From Lewinellaceae bacterium (lineage in GTDB: Bacteria; Bacteroidota; Bacteroidia; Chitinophagales; Saprospiraceae): a stretch of DNA of 64,000 nucleotides. How positions within the stretch are numbered: position 1 is the stretch's first letter; each line of letters opens with the position of its first letter. Below, one piece after another: positions 1-7,753 of this stretch. The notes under the pieces were generated by a model. That model was not told the DNA's origin and searched no databases. It saw only the letters and a list, made by a program, of their open reading frames with translations. The DNA is taken from contig JACJYB010000018.1 of the NCBI GenBank assembly GCA_020636355.1, positions 21,881-85,880 on the forward strand. Reading direction: 5' to 3'. The position numbers and the translations under genes are program-made.

Positions 1-1393
1 CTTTTTTCCTAACCTCCATACCGGAAGCTAATTTTTTGGACACCGTACGGTATGGACCGGTAACGACCACATCACCGTCTTCCAAACCGGACTTGATGTA
101 AATGTATTCATCATCCTGTACGCCCGTTTCAACCTTTGCCAATGCAACGGTATCGCCTTTGACTACAAAAACAACCTCATCGAGTTCGACATCCTCTTTC
201 TTTGGTTTATTCTCGTCGCTTTCGACCACTACTTCCGGCTTCTGAACCTCCTCCTTGCCCTCACGTGGCTTGGTAATGTCCCGCGTAGTAACGGCCTGGA
301 TAGGAATGGAGAGCGCATTCTCAACGGTATTGGTAAGGATATCCACCGAGGCAGACATTCCAGGACGGAATGCATAATCTACTCCCTTGTCCAACAGATC
401 CTGATAACTGGACGGATCGATCCGGATCTTGACCACAAAATTGGTTACCTGCTCAGACGTCAGGCTGCTGGTGGTAGCAGCATTCGCAGCAGAGTTGGCT
501 ATTTCAGAGACATTTCCGTAAAATTTGCGATCGAGGTAAGCATCGACTTCGATTTCAGCTTTATCTCCAAGGGCTACCTTCAGGATGTCGTTTTCAGTGA
601 CTTCTACCTGCACTTCCATATTGCTGAGGTTCGCTATGCGCATCATTTCCGTACCTGCCATCTGGATAGTACCCACGACACGCTCGCCTTGTTCGACATT
701 AAGCATGGACACGACGCCTTCGACCGGGGCGAAAATGGACGTACGCTGCAGGCTGGTCCTTAATTCTTTTAAGGAAGCTTCCGCGCTTTTCATGCTGTAC
801 CGCGCTGCTTCTGAGTTCTGCTCGGCAGATTTCAAACTAGCTTCAGCGGCATTATAGTTAGCCTGGGCTACTTCGAGGGAAGCTTGGGTGCTCTCAAAGT
901 CTGCTTCCGATATGATGCCTTCTTCTTTCAGTTTGATGTTGCGCGCGTGTATGCGGCGTGCATTTTCCATCTGCGCTTTCATTTGCTCGACCTGGGCTCT
1001 GGCGTTCTCCTGCTGAGACAACGAACCGGCTACCTGGGCTTTGGCATTGTTTACGGAGGCTTCACCGCGCTCAACACCAGAGATGTAGGCATCTGGATCA
1101 ATTTTAGCGAGGAGCTGTCCGGCTTTCACAGAATCACCTTCTTCGACCAGCAATTCCACAATTTCACCCGAAACGTCCGAGCTTATTTTTACTTCTTTCT
1201 CAGGAAAAATCTTGCCACTTGCAGCCACTTTTTCGGTGATGGTGCGGCGTTGGGCAGCTTCCATTTCTACTTCTTCACCTTTAGGCTGGCTCTTCTGACG
1301 GATGATGGCGGCAGCTACGAGAACGGCCAATACAGCCAATAAAATCCACAGAAATAACCTGCTCCTTTTTTTCTTTGTTTTTGCTTGTGCCAT
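1..1393 (-). CDS. RND efflux periplasmic adaptor (HlyD/AcrA family), 3' end cut by window
   Basis: Periplasmic adaptor subunit of a tripartite efflux pump, joining an inner-membrane RND or ABC pump to an outer-membrane TolC channel. I translated it directly because the frame runs off the left edge; 464 residues are visible from the ATG at 1393. A Lys/Arg-rich start (MAQAKTKKKRSR) precedes one membrane segment (about residues 13-30), then a biotinyl-lipoyl half motif (VKISSDVSGEIVELLVEEGD), a long Ala/Glu/Gln coiled-coil hairpin (about 105-215), the second lipoyl half (APVEGVVSMLNVEQGERVVG) and the beta-barrel/MP domain. An acidic Lys/Glu insert lies near residues 370-395. The visible length is close to the family norm, so only a few residues should be missing. 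It follows the TolC gene by 6 nt, so the two are one operon; the pump gene should lie beyond base 1. Exported substrate cannot be told. Confidence 0.9.
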   Translation of the reverse strand, partial: MAQAKTKKKRSRLFLWILLAVLAVLVAAAIIRQKSQPKGEEVEMEAAQRRTITEKVAASGKIFPEKEVKISSDVSGEIVELLVEEGDSVKAGQLLAKIDPDAYISGVERGEASVNNAKAQVAGSLSQQENARAQVEQMKAQMENARRIHARNIKLKEEGIISEADFESTQASLEVAQANYNAAEASLKSAEQNSEAARYSMKSAEASLKELRTSLQRTSIFAPVEGVVSMLNVEQGERVVGTIQMAGTEMMRIANLSNMEVQVEVTENDILKVALGDKAEIEVDAYLDRKFYGNVSEIANSAANAATTSSLTSEQVTNFVVKIRIDPSSYQDLLDKGVDYAFRPGMSASVDILTNTVENALSIPIQAVTTRDITKPREGKEEVQKPEVVVESDENKPKKEDVELDEVVFVVKGDTVALAKVETGVQDDEYIYIKSGLEDGDVVVTGPYRTVSKKLASGMEVRKK

Positions 1394-1399
1394 GATGTA

Positions 1400-2824
1400 T
1401 TAATCTAATTTCAGTGGTTTGCCCAAATAATAATCGACCACCTTCAATTTGAAGAGGTAGTCGAATTTTGCTATGGAAAAATTATTGGTGCCTTGTTCCA
1501 GCCGGTTTTTTGATTCCAGTAATTCGTAGTTGTTGGCGGCACCTAACTCATACCGGCGGTTGGTATTATCGTAGGCGACCTGCAATGCATTTAGGGTTTT
1601 TTCAGAAGCCTGATACGCCTTCTGGGCGGCCTTGGCATCTGCCACTGCATTTTGCACGGTCACTTTTAGATTATTGCGATTTTGTTCAATGTTCAGCCGG
1701 GTGTTTTCTACCTGCAGTTCTGCCTGACGAATGTCGGTAGTCTTTTGCCCGCGGCTAAAAATGGGGATATTAAGTTGTACGCCTGCTCCTAAACCCAGGT
1801 TCTGATTGATCTGGTTGAAATAAGGTGTATTGGTAACATCTACTGCTTCCGGTGATGGAAACTGGACCGTGATGGGATTGTTGTCAATGATAACTGTTTG
1901 ATCGATGTATTTGGTTGTATAACCACCGACTGATTTAGCCAGCGTAGAATAATTGGAACTTAATCCAACACCAATTCCAAAGGTGGGCAAATAAGTAGCT
2001 TTGGCCATATCGATATTCTTCTCGATGCGCTGAAGCATCAAATCATCGGCTGCTACACTGGGCTGTGTCTCCAGGGAGCGGGCATAAACTTCTTCAAACG
2101 TATAGGAGGTGGGGTCAACAGGCGGAATGGAAATGGTGGGACGAACAATATCAAAAGGTTCGGCGGGATCTATCTGCAACAGGTTTTTCAGGTTGATCAG
2201 TGCCTGTGCAATGTTATTTTCACTAGCAATGACATTTTGCTCATTGGTAGCAACCTGGGCATCGAGATCATACCGGTCATTAGGTGCGGCGGTCTCCGCA
2301 TCGATCATTTTCAACATCCGGTCCAGGTTTTGCTGGGCCAGGGCCAGTTGCTGTCGATTGTTGTTCAGCCGTTCGTTTTCAAAGAGGATATTCAGGTAAG
2401 CGATGACGACATCTAAAGCCACATCATTGGAAGTCTGCTGCTTGCGTATATTGGCTTCCTGCATGGTTAAACGGGCCTGTTCGATGGACGTCTCAATACG
2501 ACCTCCGGAATAAATCGGCATATTTGAACTGATGTTCCAGGTATTGAAGCCTGCGTTGGTCGGCACGAAGTCGTTAGTAGTCGGGTCGATGTTCCGGCCG
2601 AAGTTGTAATTGAATCCGGAGGAAGCACTTAAGTTTGGTAACCGGCTCCAGCGCGCCGCCTTCAGATCAACCTCTGCGCTCTCAATATTGATATCGGCCT
2701 GCTTGATGATCAGGTTCTTCTCCCGCGCATAGTTTACGCATTCTTCCAAGCTCCATTTTTTTTGACTGAAGGCCGTGGTAGTTATAAACAAGGTCGCCCC
2801 CAGGATGAAGATCAGGTTTTTCAT
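1400..2824 (-). CDS. TolC family outer-membrane efflux channel
   Basis: Outer-membrane channel of a tripartite efflux or secretion system. The 474-residue protein has a Sec signal peptide (MKNLIFILGATLFITTTAFS, cleavage near residue 20) and the OEP/TolC architecture: two repeats, each of long heptad-like helices (about 45-220 and 255-460) and short beta-strand segments rich in Asn/Tyr. The first mature segment, WSLEECVNYAREKN, is the usual start of Bacteroidota TolC proteins, and the last helix ends near YLGKPLKL, also typical. The gene lies 6 nt upstream of the adaptor gene on the same strand. The 236-nt spacer upstream (2825-3060) shows no gene and no clear promoter. Confidence 0.92.
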   Translation of the reverse strand: MKNLIFILGATLFITTTAFSQKKWSLEECVNYAREKNLIIKQADINIESAEVDLKAARWSRLPNLSASSGFNYNFGRNIDPTTNDFVPTNAGFNTWNISSNMPIYSGGRIETSIEQARLTMQEANIRKQQTSNDVALDVVIAYLNILFENERLNNNRQQLALAQQNLDRMLKMIDAETAAPNDRYDLDAQVATNEQNVIASENNIAQALINLKNLLQIDPAEPFDIVRPTISIPPVDPTSYTFEEVYARSLETQPSVAADDLMLQRIEKNIDMAKATYLPTFGIGVGLSSNYSTLAKSVGGYTTKYIDQTVIIDNNPITVQFPSPEAVDVTNTPYFNQINQNLGLGAGVQLNIPIFSRGQKTTDIRQAELQVENTRLNIEQNRNNLKVTVQNAVADAKAAQKAYQASEKTLNALQVAYDNTNRRYELGAANNYELLESKNRLEQGTNNFSIAKFDYLFKLKVVDYYLGKPLKLD

Positions 2825-3060
2825 GTATGATGGTTGTTTTTAGTCAACTGCATTTGGCGGAACTCCAGTCCCCTGAACCCGGATCGAAATCAGTGGTATT
2901 CTGATGGTCGGCCAGGCTTTACCATGGATTTATAAATCGTCCCAATGATACGGATGGATTGCATCTTGCAATAATAAAATCTATTAAGCTCGGGGAATTC
3001 CGGATGAACCGCCCGTAAACCAGGCAAAGTGATCAATTTGACCGATAAATGGTGTCCGGA

Positions 3061-4089
3061 TTAACGGGCCTGGGATAGAATGTACGCACGTAAATCTTCT
3101 AATTGCTGTACGCTCATTTTCTCTGCCGTATACTGAGGCATGTACGCTTTTTTGCCAGTCAAAGGGGAGGTTCCCCAGCGGACGACCTGGTAAATCGAAT
3201 AGCGATCGTAGGCGAAGAGATGCTTCTCCAAAAACCGAAACGTCATTCGCGTATTATCCAGTGCAAAGAACGAATAACGCTCATCCTCGTGACAATGGAG
3301 GCAGCTGAGTTCATAGATGTATTTTCCATTCTCAGGATCGCCTTCAACACCAGGAGCACCTGCTTTGCGGTCATCCGGCGGAGCAATAAATGTCGCTGGC
3401 GAATGGTCCAGATATTTGGAGTGAATCAGTTCCCGGGCTTCTGCATTATTGCCTTCTCCGCGCAAAGCTTGCTGAATGGTGGCCATTTCTTTATCACTCA
3501 GATCGAGGTCTTTCAGCCGGTAACCCAACGTCCAGAAATAAGCGAGAACCGATTCCATCTCCCAGGGTTCGAGCTCCCTACCCTGAGAACATTCAATGGC
3601 GCAAAGGTGAATGGCTTCCCTCAGGCTTTTGCGGGCAGGCTCAACCAGATCACCATACTTTTTGTAATAATCGCCGTTGTACCAGGATTTCTTATTGACG
3701 GTGCCATAAAACGTGGTCCCCTGCAAAAAGCTCAATTCATTGGTCCGGGCATAATCAAGCCGTGCCTGCGGGTTCGCAACGGTCAGGTCCGGATCCTCAC
3801 GCACCTGATTATGGCACGATGTACAGACAAAATGTCGGGATTGTTTGGTCGTGCGCCCTCCATCCGGACGCGTGGTGATGCCATATTTTACCAATTCTTC
3901 TCCTCGTTTTGCGGAGGCACCCGTGACACTCATGTCCGCACGATTGGGCGAAGGGGGCTCACCGAGGAGTCCCAGGATAACAGAAACTTCCGTATCATCG
4001 GCCACAACCGGTCTATCCGGTAATGAGGAGGCGATCATTGCCACCAAAGCCATTAGCACGAACCCTGAGATAACACCAATTCGCATCAC
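3061..4089 (-). CDS. Di-heme c-type cytochrome, secreted
   Basis: Probable periplasmic or surface electron-transfer protein. The 342 residues start with a hydrophobic export signal (MMRIGVISGFVLMALVAMIASS). Two covalent heme motifs are visible: CTSCH at residues 89-93 and CLHCH at 263-267, each at the start of a cytochrome c-like fold; distal Met candidates include those in the C-terminal MPQYTAEKMS region. Between them lies a helical domain with two non-heme Cys. The start codon at 4089 is separated by 1 nt from the upstream gene's stop at 4091, so this is the last gene of a three-gene operon with a beta-barrel protein and a second small heme-like protein. The donor and acceptor are unknown. 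Confidence 0.85.
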   Translation of the reverse strand: MMRIGVISGFVLMALVAMIASSLPDRPVVADDTEVSVILGLLGEPPSPNRADMSVTGASAKRGEELVKYGITTRPDGGRTTKQSRHFVCTSCHNQVREDPDLTVANPQARLDYARTNELSFLQGTTFYGTVNKKSWYNGDYYKKYGDLVEPARKSLREAIHLCAIECSQGRELEPWEMESVLAYFWTLGYRLKDLDLSDKEMATIQQALRGEGNNAEARELIHSKYLDHSPATFIAPPDDRKAGAPGVEGDPENGKYIYELSCLHCHEDERYSFFALDNTRMTFRFLEKHLFAYDRYSIYQVVRWGTSPLTGKKAYMPQYTAEKMSVQQLEDLRAYILSQAR

Positions 4090-4090
4090 A

Positions 4091-4948
4091 TTACAATATT
4101 TTGAACAGGCGTGAAATGGTAAAACCTAACCGGAACTCTCCTTTACGCCACGATTTACGCGTATAGGGAATAAAATCGGTCTCGGCAATTCCGGTCGCAT
4201 TGGTCAGATTAACCTGGAATACATGTCCTCCGGTCTCGATCTCAATGCCCACACCCAATGGCATATAATAATCATTTTCAGAAGTACGCAAGGAGGAGAT
4301 CGGATAAGCCGCATCAAGCAGAAGTGCCAGGGACTTGCTCACTTTCAACCGGGATGCCAAGCCAACGGACCAAATGTCGTTCTGGTCTCCAAAGGATACA
4401 ATATTGCGGTGGGTCCACCCCGCATTTATCTGGAGAGAGAACCCGGGCGTAAAATGCCTCGCAATCAATAGTTCTCCATGATACGAAAGCCGGTGTTTTA
4501 CCGTCGCAAAATAATTGATTGCTGTTGCATCATTGGACTTGGACATGGTCGTAATGGAAGCTAATCCATAAGCGGTCACCGAAACAGGTGTACCTTCGTT
4601 TTGAGTAAGGATCCGGTATTTGACGTTCCCGTGCAAAAGCTGCCGCAGGGGGCCGGAGCCTTTTGTCCTGCCGATCCCTACGGTTGCGTGGTCGGTAATG
4701 CCATAGTCAAATCCAATAAAAATATCGCTGGCATCTTCCAATCCGTAAAAGGTGTTCCATCCTCCGAAAGGGCCGGCAATGTCTCCGAATCGGTGTCCAA
4801 CACGGAAGTCCAGTCGGTATTGTGCAACGGTTTCAACACTTTGGGTATTAATGACCCGGGTGTCCTGAAAGGTTCGCTCCATATACTGGGCGAATCCCCG
4901 TGTACTTATCGAACTCAAACATAATATGAGAATCAACCACTTATGCAT
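4091..4948 (-). CDS. DUF5777-like outer-membrane beta-barrel protein
   Basis: Likely outer-membrane beta-barrel of unknown function. I chose the ATG at 4948 because it gives a clear signal peptide (MHKWLILILCLSSISTRGFAQ) and sits 1 nt after the upstream stop; the frame is open further upstream but that part would overlap the preceding gene. The mature 265-residue protein has alternating hydrophobic/polar strands, Gly- and aromatic-rich turns (RVGHRFGDI, GIGRTKGSG, LTNATGIAETDF) and ends in a strand with an aromatic residue near the C-terminus. The pattern LDFRVGHRFG with FGLEDA-like text resembles the DUF5777 family, often found beside cytochrome/YceI genes in Bacteroidota. It may be an outer-membrane partner of the flanking cytochromes (inference). 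Confidence 0.75.
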   Translation of the reverse strand: MHKWLILILCLSSISTRGFAQYMERTFQDTRVINTQSVETVAQYRLDFRVGHRFGDIAGPFGGWNTFYGLEDASDIFIGFDYGITDHATVGIGRTKGSGPLRQLLHGNVKYRILTQNEGTPVSVTAYGLASITTMSKSNDATAINYFATVKHRLSYHGELLIARHFTPGFSLQINAGWTHRNIVSFGDQNDIWSVGLASRLKVSKSLALLLDAAYPISSLRTSENDYYMPLGVGIEIETGGHVFQVNLTNATGIAETDFIPYTRKSWRKGEFRLGFTISRLFKIL

Positions 4949-4949
4949 A

Positions 4950-5342
4950 TCATTCAGGATAATCTTTTGACACCCAACAGGATATAAGATCCAATTCTTC
5001 CAGTGTAAGATCCTTGGGGCCGGGGTTATCGATCCAGTTCGGCGGCATTCCAACTTCAGGATCATCTTTAAGATCGAGCACGTAATATTTGAATTCGGTG
5101 TCTTTAAGGTAAGGTCTCAATGAGGTATAACTGGTGAAATCACCGGGCGCTTTGGTACCTGCGACATGACAACCGGATAATGCACAATTCTTATCGATGA
5201 TTGGCTTGATGGTGGTCTGGTAGGTGGCCTGGGCGGTATCACAAAATGCCGGCGCTTCCGGTTCCGGCAGGATGTCGTACGTACAACGTCCCCACATGGA
5301 CGCCAACGCAACTCCAACAAATATGATCCAAAGGTGCCTCAT
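4950..5342 (-). CDS. Small exported cytochrome-like protein with CX4CH motif
   Basis: First gene of the three-gene cluster. The 130-residue protein has a hydrophobic export segment (about residues 4-16); a Cys at about residue 20 sits in WGRC, which is not a good lipobox because Arg precedes Cys. The body contains TIKPIIDKNCALSGCHVAG, where Cys-Ala-Leu-Ser-Gly-Cys-His is a CX4CH motif instead of canonical CXXCH, followed by a short helix-rich region ending in LDLISCWVSKDYPE. Small Bacteroidota lipoproteins with this CX3-4CH motif are usually annotated as cytochrome c-like; whether heme is bound is unproven. The downstream barrel gene follows after 1 nt. Confidence 0.75.
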   Translation of the reverse strand: MRHLWIIFVGVALASMWGRCTYDILPEPEAPAFCDTAQATYQTTIKPIIDKNCALSGCHVAGTKAPGDFTSYTSLRPYLKDTEFKYYVLDLKDDPEVGMPPNWIDNPGPKDLTLEELDLISCWVSKDYPE

Positions 5343-5414
5343 ACAACCTGCTTCGAATTGTAAAATTGGAAAATACGAGACACATAGACAACTATTCTCA
5401 TCCGATTAATGTTT

Positions 5415-5422
5415 TAAATTTG
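5415..5422 (+). promoter_or_regulatory. Candidate -7 promoter element for the bacilliredoxin gene
   Basis: TAAATTTG matches the Bacteroidota sigma-70 -7 consensus TAnnTTTG and lies 31 nt before the ATG at 5454. No convincing -33 TTG is seen at the usual spacing. Confidence 0.45.
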
Positions 5423-5453
5423 CATTCTCGTAAACGATAAAAATTATACTGTT

Positions 5454-5870
5454 ATGTATCCTATGGAATTAGTACGGCCTATGGCTGCAGACTTAACCAA
5501 TTATGGTTTTTCAAGTCTGACCACAGCTGAGGAAGTTGATGATATTTTACAAAATGACGAAGGCACCACCCTTCTTGTAGTCAATTCGGTCTGCGGATGT
5601 GCCGCAGCAAATGCACGGCCAGGAGCCAAATTAGCTTTACAAAACGGCATCAAGCCCGACAAGCTGTTCACGGTATTTGCAGGTGTAGATCGCGAGGCAA
5701 CCGAACGGGCGCGGGAATACCTCCTGCCCTATCCTCCTTCAAGCCCGTCCATTGCACTATTTAAAGATGGCAAACTGGTGCATTTCCTGGAAAGACATCA
5801 TATCGAAGGCCGGTCTGCTGATATTATTGCAGCCAATCTGAAGATGGCCTTTGATGCCTATTGTCAATAA
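5454..5870 (+). CDS. BrxA/BrxB family bacilliredoxin
   Basis: Thiol-disulfide protein that removes bacillithiol (or a related low-molecular-weight thiol) from S-thiolated proteins. The 138 residues cover the full family length: an N-terminal PMAADLTNYGF segment, a conserved TTAEEVDDIL helix, the strand LLVVNSVCGCAA carrying the CGC active site (about residues 48-50), and a C-terminal FKDGKLVHFLERHHIEG segment ending in a helix. All these match the YphP/YqiW pattern. The gene is alone, divergent from the cytochrome cluster; a -7 element lies just upstream. Confidence 0.93.
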   Translation: MYPMELVRPMAADLTNYGFSSLTTAEEVDDILQNDEGTTLLVVNSVCGCAAANARPGAKLALQNGIKPDKLFTVFAGVDREATERAREYLLPYPPSSPSIALFKDGKLVHFLERHHIEGRSADIIAANLKMAFDAYCQ

Positions 5871-5952
5871 GTTGATTTCGATACGGAATAAGGTGCATTT
5901 ATGGAAAGAAGCAGCAGCATTTATCCATAGATGCACCGACCTCCACGGGCTT

Positions 5953-7626
5953 TTAATCCTCTGTGCGGATCCACTCCCATTTCCCATCCACCATTGTTCT
6001 CATAATTCTGGTCTCCCGAATGGACTCGGGTGCTATGGTCAATAGATTTCGATCCATAACCACCAGGTCAGCCAGATAACCCGGCTCCAATCTCCCGACC
6101 CGGTCCTCCATTTTACAGGCATAAGCTCCGCCGGAAGTATATGCCCGCAGCGCCTGCTCGACGGTTATTTTTTGCTCCGGCACCCAGCCATCCGGGTTTT
6201 GACCATCCAGGGTCCTGCGGGTAGCAGCGGCATAGATGCCCGCCAATACGTCTGGTGGCGCAACAAACCAGTCGCTACCGAAGGCGACATGAGCACCGGC
6301 ATCCAGGAGTGAGCGGAAGGCATAAGTCATTTTGATTCGCTCCGGTCCGATCACCTTTTCCGCCCAACAACCATCATCAATGGCATGATAAGGCTGCATA
6401 CTGGCAATGGTTCCGGTTGAAACGATTTTTTGGACTAACGAGTCATTCAGATGCTGGGCGTGTTCAATCCTGAAGCGACGGTCCCGGGCACCGTTTTTTG
6501 CATCCAGCCGATGGTAGATGTCCAGTAAGATGGCATTGGCCCGATCTCCAATAGCATGCACAATCACATGAAGACCGGCTTGATCTGCATGCGATATCCA
6601 ATCTTCCAGGTCCGCTTCCGAATTCACCAGCAGCCCGGTATCATCCGGCTTGTCTGAAAATGGTTCAAAAAAAGCCGCCGTATGGCTACCCAGCGAGCCA
6701 TCAACAAAACCTTTCAATCCTCCGATCCATAGGTGATCGTCGCCCGTTCCATGGGCAGCAATGGTGTCCCGGAGTCTTTCCCAGGCGGCGAGCGGGGTGA
6801 CGGAATAAATGCGAACAGAGAGGTCTCCCCGGTCACGATTCCGGCGGAATACCGCATAGTCATCCCAGGTCCCCATGTGATGGACCATGGTCACGCCATT
6901 GGATAAAACATATTGACAGGCTGTGTCCAGCGCACGATCCACCTCTTCCGGGTTTGATTGGATGTTCTGATCGATCAACCCCATGGCATTATCTTTAAAA
7001 ATCCCGGTCGGTTTACCATCAGGCCCGATGACAACTTCTCCCCCATCGATGACCGGTAGCGGCGCATCCAATAATCCGGCGAGCTCCAAAGCTTTGGTAT
7101 TGGCCAGGGCCATATGGCCATCCAGCCGATTTAAGAAAACGGGATTGTCGGGCGTAACGGAATCAATCCAACTCCGTTCCGGCAAAGCACCGCCCCAAAG
7201 CTCATGATTCCAGTCCCCACCGGTAATCCAGGCACCCGGTTTCTGGCTCCCCGCAAAGCCAGCAATACGTTCGATAAATTCAGCTCGAGTACCCGCATCA
7301 CGCAATTGGACCGAGAGCAAATTAGCCCCACCCATCAAAAAATGGACGTGCGCGTCGATAAATCCCGGCGTGACAAATGCGCCCTGCCCATCCAGTAGAG
7401 CTGTCTCCGGCCCCTGGAATTGGTGGTAATCACCCTTGCCCAGGGCTTCAATTTTACCATCCCGTATGGCTATCCAGTCAGCATCCTGAAGGGTATCGGA
7501 CCAAATTTGCACATGATGGATTATCGTATCGGCTGATGCCATGTTTTCCTTATTTTGGCATTGTAAACTCAAAAAAACGAGTGCGAATAAAGCACCTATT
7601 TTACAAAATTTTTGAACCGATTGCAT
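5953..7626 (-). CDS. Amidohydrolase family lipoprotein (YtcJ-like)
   Basis: Metal-dependent hydrolase of the amidohydrolase superfamily, probably anchored in the envelope. The 557-residue protein starts with a lipoprotein signal (LFALVFLSLQC, Cys at about residue 23). The YtcJ-type layout follows: small N-terminal beta-sandwich, the metal site PGFIDAHVHF (HxH near residues 93-95), a TIM barrel with GGLKGFVDGSLGS, the HAIGD motif (about 356-360), the RFRIEHAQH motif and the late Asp in FGSDWFVAPP, ending in GRLEPGYLADLVVMD. The substrate in this subfamily is generally unknown; amides, N-acyl compounds or exoenzyme-type N-substrates are possible. It is monocistronic and divergent from priA. Confidence 0.88.
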   Translation of the reverse strand: MQSVQKFCKIGALFALVFLSLQCQNKENMASADTIIHHVQIWSDTLQDADWIAIRDGKIEALGKGDYHQFQGPETALLDGQGAFVTPGFIDAHVHFLMGGANLLSVQLRDAGTRAEFIERIAGFAGSQKPGAWITGGDWNHELWGGALPERSWIDSVTPDNPVFLNRLDGHMALANTKALELAGLLDAPLPVIDGGEVVIGPDGKPTGIFKDNAMGLIDQNIQSNPEEVDRALDTACQYVLSNGVTMVHHMGTWDDYAVFRRNRDRGDLSVRIYSVTPLAAWERLRDTIAAHGTGDDHLWIGGLKGFVDGSLGSHTAAFFEPFSDKPDDTGLLVNSEADLEDWISHADQAGLHVIVHAIGDRANAILLDIYHRLDAKNGARDRRFRIEHAQHLNDSLVQKIVSTGTIASMQPYHAIDDGCWAEKVIGPERIKMTYAFRSLLDAGAHVAFGSDWFVAPPDVLAGIYAAATRRTLDGQNPDGWVPEQKITVEQALRAYTSGGAYACKMEDRVGRLEPGYLADLVVMDRNLLTIAPESIRETRIMRTMVDGKWEWIRTED

Positions 7627-7753
7627 CGAACATGTTTATTTCTGTAATGAATCCTGTTCCAAACTAGAATTGCATTTCCATTTAGAAGGACTCCACAGGC
7701 TCCTGGTCGTACAAGAACCTGTGAACGAATTCAGATCAAGGTACAAATTCTGC

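Noticed and set aside
3103..4023. 306-codon plus-strand open frame
   Set aside because: Lies opposite the di-heme cytochrome gene, whose export signal and CXXCH motifs leave no doubt about the real strand.
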